From positions 2,976,001 to 3,040,000 of the forward strand of contig NZ_CP043420.1 of the NCBI RefSeq assembly GCF_008247605.1: a DNA stretch of 64,000 nucleotides, given 5' to 3'. Origin of the DNA: Kushneria phosphatilytica (lineage in GTDB: Bacteria; Pseudomonadota; Gammaproteobacteria; Pseudomonadales; Halomonadaceae). Shown here piece after piece: positions 1-9,257 of this stretch (its first letter is position 1; every line of letters begins with the position of its first letter). The notes under the pieces were generated by a model. That model saw only the letters and a list, made by a program, of their open reading frames with translations. It did no database searches and had not been told where the DNA came from. The translations under genes were made by a program, and so were the position numbers.

Positions 1-228
1 TTGCTCGGCCAGGCCCGGCCAGGCCGGCTCCGCTACCGAAGCCAGTGCAGTCACGGCATCGTCATAGCGCCATGGGTAAAGGGGAGACAGGATACCGCCC
101 CCCGCCCAGGAGGCTTCTCGCACGCACTCTCCCTGCTCAATCACGGTTACGCTGGCGCCCCGCTCCGCCAGCGTCAGGGCGCTCAACAGGCCGTTGATAC
201 CACCGCCCACGATGGCAATGTCACTCAC
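1..228 (-). CDS. thiO: FAD-dependent glycine/D-amino-acid oxidase, N-terminal part (runs off the window)
   Basis: Only the first 76 codons are present; the gene continues past base 1. The protein opens with a Rossmann dinucleotide-binding motif (IAVGGG-like: IAIVGGGINGLLSALTLAE) and the Glu of VIEQG that holds the FAD ribose, followed by REASWAGGGILSP, typical of DAO-family oxidases such as glycine oxidase ThiO (thiazole branch of thiamine synthesis). The GTG start at 226-228 is preceded by a GGGGGAGG ribosome-binding site. In Pseudomonas aeruginosa a gene of this family also sits beside fimT and the minor pilins, which supports ThiO over DadA. The substrate cannot be fixed from this fragment. 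Confidence 0.75.
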   Translation of the reverse strand, partial: MSDIAIVGGGINGLLSALTLAERGASVTVIEQGECVREASWAGGGILSPLYPWRYDDAVTALASVAEPAWPGLAEQ

Positions 229-372
229 TGATACCTCCCCCTGCTACACGGCTGAAGTGCTCTGCGCTCAAGTAGATATTCACACACGCCGTTATATCAG
301 AAATATCTCATTAACCAGTCTCTTCCATACGCACGGGAGATCTTTCGGGTCACCGGCTACGGGGAATTATAA

Positions 373-891
373 GTGATCGAGTCCTGTATCGTCCGTCGTC
401 AGACAGGAATGACGCTGCTCGGCGCCGTGGTGACTCTGACCATTCTGAGTATCATGCTGAGCGTGGGCCTCCCTCAACTGAACAGGCAGGTGCAGGCGCG
501 AGCGCTGCGTCTGGATGCCCGGGCACTGGCGGCCCTGGTCCGCCAGGCGCGCAGTCTCAGTCTGGAGACACCGCAAACGTTAATGCTGTGTGGCAGTCGG
601 GATGGCAAACAGTGTGATGACAAAGGGTGGCAGCAGGTCATTCTGCGCCTTGCGGATGGCTCCCGGCTGCAACATCTGCGTCTACAGGGAGATGAGCATG
701 TTGTCTGGCGCGGCGTCAGTACACCCCTGATTTTTCATCATCGCTGGCGCCACAACTTTCTCAATGGCACTTTTTCACTCTGTCCGATACAGGATACAGA
801 CATTGCGGCCTGGCGAATCATCATCAGTCGATTGGGCCGCCCGCGACTCGTGCGCGTACCGAACGATCCGCGCTGCGCCCCTACGCCGTGA
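373..891 (+). CDS. fimT: FimT/GspH-family type IV pseudopilin
   Basis: A 172-residue protein with a short basic leader (about 12 residues) ending in Gly, then a hydrophobic helix (MTLLGAVVTLTILSIM), the type III signal cut by prepilin peptidase PilD. The GspH-like body includes a Cys-x-Cys-spaced C-terminal region typical of minor pilins. The position-5 residue of the mature form is Gly instead of the near-universal Glu. The start is GTG at 373 with a GGGGAA ribosome-binding site 7 bases upstream. It is transcribed away from the thiO-like gene and faces the minus-strand pilus genes; its stop abuts the stop of the neighbouring GGDEF/EAL gene. FimU is an alternative name for this class. Confidence 0.75.
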   Translation: MIESCIVRRQTGMTLLGAVVTLTILSIMLSVGLPQLNRQVQARALRLDARALAALVRQARSLSLETPQTLMLCGSRDGKQCDDKGWQQVILRLADGSRLQHLRLQGDEHVVWRGVSTPLIFHHRWRHNFLNGTFSLCPIQDTDIAAWRIIISRLGRPRLVRVPNDPRCAPTP

Positions 892-3800
892 TTACCGGGC
901 GGCCGGCACCATGGTCAACAGGGACTCCAGCGGCTCGGGCATCGCAATATGGAAGCCCTGAGCATAGTCGATTCCCATGTTACGGACCCGATCAAGGGTC
1001 GCGGAATTTTCGACGAATTCGGCCACCGTGGCGGCACCGAGTCGGTGGGCGATCTGATTGATGGAATCGACGATGACCTGATCCAGCGCGTTATCCGGGA
1101 CATTGCGTACAAAGGCACCATCGATCTTGACCAGATCGACCGTAAAGCTCTGCAGATAACTGAACGAACTCAGGCCGCTACCGAAATCATCCAGCGCCAC
1201 TCGGCAGCCACGATCACGCAGCATCGTGATCGCCTCACTGGCCATCGCCACATGGTTCATCAGCGCAGTTTCGGTAATCTCGAATATCAGCTGCCCGGGT
1301 GGCACCGGCGACCTGCTCATCAGCTCAAGCAACCATGGCATGAATGTCGAATCACTGAGCGAATTGGCCGAAAGGTTGATGCTCAGTTGCAAGGTCGGTC
1401 GCGCAGCGACCTCTTTACCCCGATGGAACAGCAGACGTTCCAGCACCCAGCGATCGATGGCCGCCATCATGCCATAGCGCTCGGCCACCGGAATGAAGGC
1501 GCCCGGTGGTATCAGCGAGTCATCCTTGCTACGCATGCGCAGCAGTATCTCATAATGCTCGCACTCACTGCCCTGCATGCAGAGGCTCATGATGCGCTGC
1601 GAGTAAAGTTCAAAACGATCAGCCTCGATCGCCTCACGAAGCCCCGCGGCCATGAAGATCTCGCGATGCTCGCGCTCAACCTCATGCTGCCCGGGCTCAA
1701 AGGCCGAGGAACGATTGCGTCCAGCGCGCTTGGCAGCATAACAGGCAATATCGGCCTTGCTGAGCAGGGCGCTGAAAGAGGCGGTTTCGGCATCAATGGC
1801 GACCATGCCGATGCTGGCGCCGATATCATAGATATTACCTTCCCAGACAAAGCGAAGAGCACAGATCAGTCCGATCAGCTTGTCTGCGACCTGCCTTGCC
1901 TGCTCAAGCGTGCAGTCCGTCAACAGCAACCCGAACTCGTCGCCACCCACCCGAGCCAGTACATCCTGATGACGCACATGACGGCCGAGCAGTGCGCTGA
2001 CCTCGGTCAGCAGATGATCGCCTGCCATGTGCCCTGCCGAATCATTGACCACCTTGAAACGGTCGAGATCGATCATGCACAGCACATCGCGGGCTCCCTG
2101 ACGACGTGCGCGCTTCAGTGCCTCGTCAATCACCTGCTCAAAGCGGGCGCGATTGAAAATACCGGTCAGTGCATCGTGAGAAGCCGTGAAACTGAGGCTG
2201 CGCTGCAACTCGCGTGCTCGTGAGACATTCTGGAAAACCAGCACGGCCCCCAGTAACGCACCGCCTGCTGCCCGGACCGGTGCCGCGGTAGCGTTGACAT
2301 CGAAGCGCTCACCATCACGGCCGATCAGTACCAGATCATCTTCACGGCTGAAGATACTTGAGCGCTGCAGGCACTCTCGTACCGGGTTGGTCAGCGGCGC
2401 CTCGCTTTCAACACCGTCACGAACAACGTTGAAGATGCTTTCGATGGGCTGTTGACAGGCCTGCTCCAGGGACCAGCCGGTCATCCCTTCAGCAGTGGGA
2501 TTCATGAAGTTGATACGAGCCTGATCATCGGTGGCAATGACACCATCACCGATCGATGAAAGGGTCACCTGTAATCGCTCGGTCTCTGCCTGCAGAGCAT
2601 GCGAGAGCCGCACGCGCTCGATCTCGGCAGATTTTGCCGCGGTCACATCAATGATGGTGCCAATCAGACGCTGGGGTCGATCAAGCTCATCATGCGCCAT
2701 GACACGCCCGCGGACCTGAAACCAGCGATAACCGAGCTCGGGGTGATACATGCGATATTCGATCAGATAGAGCTCGGTTCGTCCCTCGATATGTGCGCGC
2801 AGTTGTGATCGTACCGACTCGATATCGTCCGGATGAACAATATCCAGCCACTCGCTGCGAGAGAAAAGGGGCTGTTCGCGAGGCAGCCTCAGCATGCGCC
2901 GCGCTTCCATGGAAAGCTGTAGACTTCGCTCGGGTAGCTCGATCTCCCAGACACCCTGCCCGCTGCCATCAAGTGCCATTTTCCAGCGCTGTTCGCTGTC
3001 ACGCAGGCGCTGACGCTCCCAGCGATTGCTCTGCATCATGACACCCAGCAATAACGCCGGCAGCACGATCAGCGCGGCCGTGAGATAGAACTGGCTCTCG
3101 AAATTCAGCAGTGCCGAACCGAGGGTCGGGGGAACGTCATTCAGAAACAGGATGGCGATCAAAAAAATCATGCTGATAGCGTTGAGCAGGGTACTGCGAA
3201 AGAAATCCAGCACCAGCGCCCCGATCAGCAACGGCAACCCGCAATAGATAATGGCCATCGGCAGTGACGGTACCACCAGCGCATCCACCACCAGCGTCAA
3301 CAGCATCATCGGATAGAAGGGATTACGCCAGCCCCGCGCAAGAAAGGCGTGCCAACCCCGTATCGAACTGTTCAGCGCCGGCGGCAGCATGACCAGCAGG
3401 CCCACGGCATCGGCAATGTAATATTGCAGCCAGCCGCTCAGCGCACTGGCACCTCGACTCCACTCGATGAATGCTGAAGCGCTCGCCCCGAAAATCGGAG
3501 TAACAAGAACACCCAGCAGAAGGATGTGCAGCGTTGGTTTCAATGCCTGGAGCGAGACGGCGCCGTTGAAACGCTGCCTCAGCAGCATTGCCCCGAAGGT
3601 AATTTCAACCAGATGGATGGGGGTATAAATGAATGCCAGGGCCGGTGACATGAAAGGCAACAGCACCAGGAAATTGACCACTGTCAGCGCCAGCAGCGGC
3701 GACCACCAACGGGGGTAATCCAGTCGCACCAGCGCCGCTATCGCCAATGCATTGGGTAACCAGAGCGAAGCCTGGCCACCGGGTAGCTGCGCCAGCGACA

Positions 3801-3909
3801 GGCAGAGCACGCCAAGCGTCCAGAACAGACCACAAAAAAGCCCCAGCCGTACCCAATGGGTTGCCCGATCACTGGCATTCAGAAACAGTCGCTCATAAAG
3901 CTCGATCAT
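892..3909 (-). CDS. MASE1-PAS-PAS-GGDEF-EAL cyclic-di-GMP turnover protein
   Basis: A 1005-residue inner-membrane signalling protein. Residues about 20-295 form a MASE1-type membrane sensor with about eight hydrophobic segments. Two PAS domains follow (about 305-430 and 440-565), then GGDEF (about 570-735; intact GGDEF at 655-659 with an RxxD inhibitory site, R646-D649, five residues upstream) and EAL (about 750-995; ExLLR from E787, NLS, ITETA, DDFG, VKID and AEF motifs all kept). Both diguanylate cyclase and phosphodiesterase sites therefore look intact. It lies 70 bp downstream of pilY1 on the same strand with no obvious terminator between, so it may be co-transcribed with the minor pilins and feed pilus or surface signals into c-di-GMP. 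Confidence 0.9.
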   Translation of the reverse strand: MIELYERLFLNASDRATHWVRLGLFCGLFWTLGVLCLSLAQLPGGQASLWLPNALAIAALVRLDYPRWWSPLLALTVVNFLVLLPFMSPALAFIYTPIHLVEITFGAMLLRQRFNGAVSLQALKPTLHILLLGVLVTPIFGASASAFIEWSRGASALSGWLQYYIADAVGLLVMLPPALNSSIRGWHAFLARGWRNPFYPMMLLTLVVDALVVPSLPMAIIYCGLPLLIGALVLDFFRSTLLNAISMIFLIAILFLNDVPPTLGSALLNFESQFYLTAALIVLPALLLGVMMQSNRWERQRLRDSEQRWKMALDGSGQGVWEIELPERSLQLSMEARRMLRLPREQPLFSRSEWLDIVHPDDIESVRSQLRAHIEGRTELYLIEYRMYHPELGYRWFQVRGRVMAHDELDRPQRLIGTIIDVTAAKSAEIERVRLSHALQAETERLQVTLSSIGDGVIATDDQARINFMNPTAEGMTGWSLEQACQQPIESIFNVVRDGVESEAPLTNPVRECLQRSSIFSREDDLVLIGRDGERFDVNATAAPVRAAGGALLGAVLVFQNVSRARELQRSLSFTASHDALTGIFNRARFEQVIDEALKRARRQGARDVLCMIDLDRFKVVNDSAGHMAGDHLLTEVSALLGRHVRHQDVLARVGGDEFGLLLTDCTLEQARQVADKLIGLICALRFVWEGNIYDIGASIGMVAIDAETASFSALLSKADIACYAAKRAGRNRSSAFEPGQHEVEREHREIFMAAGLREAIEADRFELYSQRIMSLCMQGSECEHYEILLRMRSKDDSLIPPGAFIPVAERYGMMAAIDRWVLERLLFHRGKEVAARPTLQLSINLSANSLSDSTFMPWLLELMSRSPVPPGQLIFEITETALMNHVAMASEAITMLRDRGCRVALDDFGSGLSSFSYLQSFTVDLVKIDGAFVRNVPDNALDQVIVDSINQIAHRLGAATVAEFVENSATLDRVRNMGIDYAQGFHIAMPEPLESLLTMVPAAR

Positions 3910-3979
3910 GCGGGCGTGGTATCCGGTCCTGAAGCGGTAATGAGGGGTTGAAAGCCCTGAGTGGCAGGCACTCGACCCT

Positions 3980-6900
3980 TCATGGGTCTTGCTGATACCA
4001 CCAGGTCGGCGTCAGCGGCGATTGAGTCAGGGTAATGCCGTTCAGCTCCGACAGCACCTTCGCCAGAGTAGCCCGTCCAGCCCCCGACAGTTCTATTCGA
4101 TTACTGTCGACATGCAGTGACAGTTCATCGACCAGGGTGCTACCGATTGAAGCACTGACGACCCGGCCGTTACTACGCTGCACATACACCTGACCAGCAC
4201 CGGCACTATCACGTTGTTCAAGCTCGGGAAAGACCAGCCCGTAGAGTACGCTCTTTCCGCCCAGTGGCGTGCAGGTACCTTCATCGTCGGCATCATAAGC
4301 GGTCATGAAGGTCACGCCCAGTACGGTACGACTTTCGGAGAGTGCCTTGCGTCGCGTCCCCATCGGTATCTGCCAGCCTCCGAAAGAAGCCGTTAGCCCG
4401 GTCGCCGCTGCCTGTAGCGTGTCATGTGATCGCAACACGCTTTCAGGCAATACCAGCTGCTGGTCATCGGACGTCGATGTGGCCCGAATCAGATCATTGC
4501 TACCCAGCGGCCACTGCATGACCTCGCGACCACCCCCAGCCATCACCGGCGTCACATTGAGCACAAAAATGGCGTCATTGGTATCATTGCGTCGCAGGTG
4601 TGCCCGATCGCCACTGGCTACCACCAGAAAGTCGAAATCGACATCGCCAAGCCGGGTACGAATCAGTTCAGGTGCAGTGAAGAAACGCCGATCGGCTCGG
4701 GGAGTATCGTGGCGGCCCAGTTGCGCAACGTTCACCAGGCGCCACTGATCGGGGTTCGAGGCGCGCAGATCAGCAAACCAGACATTGCCGCCGGTATCGG
4801 CAAAAAAGGCACCCTCGGTCACACCATCCCCATCAGCATCCACCGTAGTCATGTCACCGGCTATGCTGTCCTGTAGTTCCGGGTGATTCAGATGCTGTTC
4901 AAAGGCGCCCACCAGGGCACCCGTGCTCGCATCGATTACATAGAAGCCAGCACCCCGTGTATCCCGTTCAATAGCATCGACGGCCTGTGTATCGCCATCG
5001 GAGCGTCCGCTGATATCATCCTTGCGGCGATCGTAGCCACCACCGAAAAGGAAGACTCGCCGCTTCCTGTTGCCTTCTGATGCAATCAATGCCGGGCGCG
5101 GTGTCGACCAACTCTGCCCGAGCCATTCGAATCCGCTGTCCGCAGTCGAAATGCGCCATGCCTCTCGAGGACGGGCGGGATCTTTTACATCCAGACCGTA
5201 ATAGCCATATCCTCCTCGCCGGAACCCGAAAGCCAGAATGGCCTGATCAGGATCATCGCCGATATAGCCATTATCGTTACCATCAACAGCCAGTAATGCC
5301 GGGCTACCATCGATACCATAATTGGTCCCCTGACTGCCCTCTTCCACCAGCACGTCATGCTTCCCATCGGTCCCACCCGGATAACGCGCCTGATAGACGG
5401 CATTGTCATTGAACAGGCGGAAAACCGGCGCATCGATCACCTCTTGCGGCCAGAAGGACCATGTCTCTCGGCCCGTCTCGGCATCAAAGGCATGCAACAG
5501 ACCATCATTACTGCCTACAAACAGGGTAATACCACCACTATTGCGGCAAATGCCCTGATCCGGTGGGCAACCTCGGTTGAAGGCCAGCGGTCTGGAATGA
5601 ATGATATCCGCCAGGGGCCAGACGCGATTCAATGCCGTTTGCCCGTCGACACGCCCCGTACGCAACCACTGCGCTACAGAGGAGAGCGTCAGGCGATGCT
5701 GTTCAAGCAGTTGTCGCGCGCTGTTGCCGGCAAGACCGCTGCCTATCACCGCGGTGTTGCTCGTCAGTTCACGAAGCCCTCCCCCTGACGAGCCAATATC
5801 CGAATACAGCCGTCGATCATTCTGCTCCGCCAGCAGAGCCCCAGCCCCCCCTCTCTCGACTTCATCCGGCGGAGCGCGACTCCCCGTCCAGCTCTCGCTG
5901 TCAGATAAAGTATCGTCATGATACGCGTATTTTTTCAGGTTGCCGGTCCAGGGGGCATTCAGCCGGGGCTGAAAGACAGGTACATACGCATTATCGAGAT
6001 TGCGCAACTGATTGAAATCAGAGGCAAAAACCCGCACCCGGTTAAGCGTTTGCTGCTGACGGATATTGCCGACAATCGCGTCGAAGGCAGAAGTCAGTCC
6101 CGGTGTATCCTCAACGGTGAAATATCCTTTCTGACCGGTATCCCCGCCTTCGGCATCCAGCAGCGGAGAGGCAGCATCCCGCAATAGTGTCTGATCGGTG
6201 GCAAACCCGATGGTGTAGGTATACGCGTGCTGAGCACCGGGCAAATCAGGCGCCAGATCATGTGTCTGCATATAGTGCGTCAATACTGGCAGACAGTTCG
6301 TTGCCGGATAGGCTTCATAGCCGGCGTAAGGGGCCGCCCAGGGATAACGACGTTCGTCGCACGGCTCTCCGGTCAGTTGCCGGATCGCTTCGTTGGCACT
6401 CAGATCCCACTGTGGCTGACCATCGGTCATGTAGATGATGTAAACGCTCTGGCAGGCTCTGAGCGGAGAACGATAGCGGTTGCCTTCTTCAGCAGCATAG
6501 TCACGTCGCGGAGCACCATTGCCGCCGAGGTAGCCGTATTCGATTCGACTACCGGAGAAGTATCGGTAGACCTCGAACAGGGTTTCACACAAAGGCGTAC
6601 TGGTTTCGGGAGTCAGGCTGTCGATCCGATTCTTCAGCTCAAGCCGTGATCCCGAGCTCTGCTTCTTGGCGCTCGGCAGGGCAAAAACCACCCTGCCGCC
6701 ATCATCACCCCCATTTTCGCGCCAGCATTCGGGTGAATTTACCCGTGTCGAATAGGTCAGCGTGCCCCACCAGCTGTAGCTGTAGCACTCACTCCTGAGG
6801 GAGGTATTGCCATTGTTATTGAAGACGGCCAGACCGAAATTGATATCGGCATTTTCATCGATCAGGCGTTTGACCACGTCCCTGGCAATCGTCATCTTCG

Positions 6901-7132
6901 AGCGGCAACCGCTGCGGTAGTAGCAGTTGTTCGGATTCTCTCCCGATGGCGTATCCGCCATGCTGCCCGAGTTATCGAAAATGATGAGCACCTGAGGCTG
7001 ACTGCCGACATCATCCTTTTGTAACCGGGCCTTGATGACATCGATATCGTCGGCCAGGACCGATCGGGCGCACAAACCCATCAGCAACAGGCAGCACAAC
7101 ATCAGCGAGAAACGATAGCCGGCCGCGCTCAT
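3980..7132 (-). CDS. pilY1: PilY1/PilC-type pilus tip adhesin with von Willebrand A domain
   Basis: A 1050-residue exported protein: signal peptide (residues 1-27, cut near VLA-DD), an N-terminal VWA fold with the metal-binding DxSxS at D53-S57 and a later MTDG strand, and a C-terminal PilC-type beta-propeller. The propeller carries an acidic calcium loop (DADGDGVTE) like the one that controls retraction in P. aeruginosa PilY1. It caps the minor-pilin tip complex and acts in adhesion and surface sensing. Its start overlaps the pilX stop by 4 bp (ATGA), the same coupling seen through pilV-pilW-pilX. Several Cys residues in the VWA region (CYYRSGC) suggest disulfides. Confidence 0.9.
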   Translation of the reverse strand: MSAAGYRFSLMLCCLLLMGLCARSVLADDIDVIKARLQKDDVGSQPQVLIIFDNSGSMADTPSGENPNNCYYRSGCRSKMTIARDVVKRLIDENADINFGLAVFNNNGNTSLRSECYSYSWWGTLTYSTRVNSPECWRENGGDDGGRVVFALPSAKKQSSGSRLELKNRIDSLTPETSTPLCETLFEVYRYFSGSRIEYGYLGGNGAPRRDYAAEEGNRYRSPLRACQSVYIIYMTDGQPQWDLSANEAIRQLTGEPCDERRYPWAAPYAGYEAYPATNCLPVLTHYMQTHDLAPDLPGAQHAYTYTIGFATDQTLLRDAASPLLDAEGGDTGQKGYFTVEDTPGLTSAFDAIVGNIRQQQTLNRVRVFASDFNQLRNLDNAYVPVFQPRLNAPWTGNLKKYAYHDDTLSDSESWTGSRAPPDEVERGGAGALLAEQNDRRLYSDIGSSGGGLRELTSNTAVIGSGLAGNSARQLLEQHRLTLSSVAQWLRTGRVDGQTALNRVWPLADIIHSRPLAFNRGCPPDQGICRNSGGITLFVGSNDGLLHAFDAETGRETWSFWPQEVIDAPVFRLFNDNAVYQARYPGGTDGKHDVLVEEGSQGTNYGIDGSPALLAVDGNDNGYIGDDPDQAILAFGFRRGGYGYYGLDVKDPARPREAWRISTADSGFEWLGQSWSTPRPALIASEGNRKRRVFLFGGGYDRRKDDISGRSDGDTQAVDAIERDTRGAGFYVIDASTGALVGAFEQHLNHPELQDSIAGDMTTVDADGDGVTEGAFFADTGGNVWFADLRASNPDQWRLVNVAQLGRHDTPRADRRFFTAPELIRTRLGDVDFDFLVVASGDRAHLRRNDTNDAIFVLNVTPVMAGGGREVMQWPLGSNDLIRATSTSDDQQLVLPESVLRSHDTLQAAATGLTASFGGWQIPMGTRRKALSESRTVLGVTFMTAYDADDEGTCTPLGGKSVLYGLVFPELEQRDSAGAGQVYVQRSNGRVVSASIGSTLVDELSLHVDSNRIELSGAGRATLAKVLSELNGITLTQSPLTPTWWYQQDP

Positions 7133-7701
7133 CCGTCACGATCTCCCGACAGAATCAGCATGCGGTTGGAGACGGCCGACACCATGGTTTCCCGCAGACC
7201 GCGATGAAGCTCATGATCCGCGTTGATACCGGACGTCCGGGAATCACTTTCGTGCCTGATGCGCAGATCATAATAGCGGCAGCTGACCAGACCATTGCCA
7301 GTGGCGCGGCGGCGTATCAGTCGCTCATCCAGGCAAGGATTCTCGATTCGCTGGAGTACCACACGATTGTCCTCGCCACATTGAGGACGAGTTTCTCCCG
7401 CCACTACCGAAGTATCATCGATCATTATCGTGACGCACTGCTGCTGCCTTTCCAGGGAAACCAGGGCATGACGCACCTGCAATGTCTCTTCCGGCGCTGC
7501 CGTATCGACCGGTACCGCGGCCGCAGCGACAACGCGGGTCAGATCGCTTTCCGCCTGCTGAAAAGTGCGAGCATCCTGCCGATCGCTGAATGCGCCGCGA
7601 ATATCCAGCAACCCTCGATCCATCAATGCAAGGCCGGTCAGGGTCATGCCCAGCAACAGCAGCATGCCGATCAGCAGCGTAAAACCACGCTGTCGCCTCA
7701 T
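7129..7701 (-). CDS. pilX: Type IV pilus minor pilin PilX
   Basis: A 190-residue pseudopilin with leader MRRQRG cut before FTLLIGMLLLLGMTL. Position 5 of the mature protein is Ile, as expected for the PilX/GspK class that sits at the filament tip and does not need Glu5. The PilX N-terminal signature is clear (helix, then RQDARTFQQAESDL, where family members have a related AFQAAEAAL-type stretch). It lies between pilW and pilY1 with 4-bp stop/start overlaps on both sides, so translation of the four genes is coupled. Its partners are expected to be PilV, PilW and PilY1 in the priming tip complex. Confidence 0.85.
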   Translation of the reverse strand: MRRQRGFTLLIGMLLLLGMTLTGLALMDRGLLDIRGAFSDRQDARTFQQAESDLTRVVAAAAVPVDTAAPEETLQVRHALVSLERQQQCVTIMIDDTSVVAGETRPQCGEDNRVVLQRIENPCLDERLIRRRATGNGLVSCRYYDLRIRHESDSRTSGINADHELHRGLRETMVSAVSNRMLILSGDRDG

Positions 7702-8582
7702 GAGCCCTCCCGTAATCGCGCCCGAGCGTTGCGCATCGTGACCGTGGTCACGAACACTCGGCGCAAACGCTGGTCATCCAGCGTTATCGCTTTCCCTGAT
7801 AGCCGCAGTGGAAGCGCATTAACGTGCGAGTGAAGCGCAGGACTGCGCAATACAATGAAAAGACGGACGCTGACCACGGCGTTCCAGTCAGAGACAAGAT
7901 CATCGGTCACGTAGCGATTGGCAGTACCATCACGATCGCTATCAAGCCCCCACTCCAGCGAGAGCGCTTCCACGCCACGCACCACTTCTGAAGAGTTGGT
8001 CCATGCGCCATTCTCATCCAGCTGGCGCATCATCAACGCCGGAACATGGCCTTCCGCAGCATCGGAGACATCACGCAGATAGTAGAGCGCCGCATAATAG
8101 CGGTCACTGCATGACGTGCCAGGCATTAATTGCAGCTCATGTCCGCTCATGCGAAAACAGCTCCCCTGAGCGTCGTCGGAACGCACATAACGTACTACCA
8201 GCACCCGAGCGGGCAGCGTAGCGTCCGTATCCACCCGGGTCAGAGTGGCGCTACCGGGAATCAGATGTTTCTGTTCAGCCTGCGCCAGGCTGCCTGCCCA
8301 GACAGGTTGCAACAATTCATCGTGAGAAATGGCCGGCAAATCCGCCGCATTATCCAGATAAGGCGTCAGTTCACGCCCCCAGTAACCGGTGCGCCGCAGT
8401 TCCTCGCTCAGCAACCGAGTCACCAGCCGACCACGCGCCTGGATATCGGACAGTGCCTGCTGCTGTTCGGAGGCATGAATGGTATGAAGGTAGAGGTTGA
8501 CCGCGCCGGTAATGACCAGCATGCCAACCGCCAGTGCCACCATCAGCTCCAGCAGCCCGGCGCCAAGCTGACGGGTCCTCAT
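7698..8582 (-). CDS. pilW: Type IV pilus minor pilin PilW
   Basis: A 294-residue protein starting with a short leader (MRTRQLG) and the pilin helix AGLLELMVALAVGMLV with Glu at position 5. The following stretch (QALSDIQARGRLVTRLLSEELRRTGYWG) is the hallmark of PilW, including the conserved Arg-Arg-Thr-Gly-Tyr-Trp. Size fits the family. It overlaps pilV upstream and pilX downstream by 4 bp each. It acts in assembly priming and tip structure of type IV pili in the periplasm and inner membrane. Confidence 0.9.
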   Translation of the reverse strand: MRTRQLGAGLLELMVALAVGMLVITGAVNLYLHTIHASEQQQALSDIQARGRLVTRLLSEELRRTGYWGRELTPYLDNAADLPAISHDELLQPVWAGSLAQAEQKHLIPGSATLTRVDTDATLPARVLVVRYVRSDDAQGSCFRMSGHELQLMPGTSCSDRYYAALYYLRDVSDAAEGHVPALMMRQLDENGAWTNSSEVVRGVEALSLEWGLDSDRDGTANRYVTDDLVSDWNAVVSVRLFIVLRSPALHSHVNALPLRLSGKAITLDDQRLRRVFVTTVTMRNARARLREGS

Positions 8583-9178
8583 GAATCCACCAGATAGCGA
8601 GTGGATAACATCACGAACTGTCGCGCTGCCGGAATGTCGTCACTGCCACAGCTGATCGGCTGTCCATTCGGCCCCGTGGCTCGGCTCGCTCCACTGCCCC
8701 GCCAGGCAAGAATGACCGTGGCGCTGGCTATCGACCCCGGTGCTGGATTGACCGGGCTGATGTCTATACACCCCTGGGCATCGAGTAGGCCATCACGAGG
8801 CGGGCCAGGCTCACTGCGCATCGAAATCTGCTGTGCCCAGTCATAAAGATCGAAACGCGCCATCTCTGCCGGGCTGCACTCGGTGGCACGGCAATCCCGC
8901 TCGGGCTTGTTTATCTGCGTCGGTACAACCGACGTCGAAGCACCATAAACTTCAAGCGCGGCAGCGGTGGTATTGGCACGCATGCGCTCAAGCAGATCTT
9001 CGACCAGCAGGGTGGCACGAGTGTTGGCCAGCGCCTGCTCATTGGCCTGACGAGCATGCAGTACCAATCCGACGACACCCAGCATGCCCACCGTCAACAG
9101 CACCAGCGTGACCAGCACTTCGAGTAGCGAAAAGCCCTGCTGAGTGGCGCGCGCTCCGGTATATGGCATGCCCAACAT
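8579..9178 (-). CDS. pilV: Type IV pilus minor pilin PilV
   Basis: A 199-residue pseudopilin: leader of about 15 residues ending in Gly, then FSLLEVLVTLVLLTVGMLGVVGL with Glu5, and the PilV-type continuation (RQANEQALANTRATLLVEDLLERMRAN). No convincing ribosome-binding site is seen before the ATG at 9178; an in-frame ATG at 9169 is an equal candidate. First gene of the coupled pilV-pilW-pilX-pilY1 unit, 79 bp downstream of crtZ. In P. aeruginosa fimU lies upstream and pilE downstream; neither is here. Confidence 0.85.
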   Translation of the reverse strand: MLGMPYTGARATQQGFSLLEVLVTLVLLTVGMLGVVGLVLHARQANEQALANTRATLLVEDLLERMRANTTAAALEVYGASTSVVPTQINKPERDCRATECSPAEMARFDLYDWAQQISMRSEPGPPRDGLLDAQGCIDISPVNPAPGSIASATVILAWRGSGASRATGPNGQPISCGSDDIPAARQFVMLSTRYLVDS

Positions 9179-9257
9179 CCGTGAAACAGGGAATACCCGC
9201 TATAACGGCGCTGGTTGGGCAGGGCTTTAGTTGGCAGAAAAAGGCAAGGTGTTCACG

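Noticed and set aside
1..231. A plus-strand open frame at the window edge
   Set aside because: The minus strand reads as the FAD-binding N-terminus of a ThiO-like oxidase with a good ribosome-binding site.
949..2223. A 424-codon open frame on the plus strand
   Set aside because: Antisense of the GGDEF and EAL coding part, which has intact catalytic motifs.
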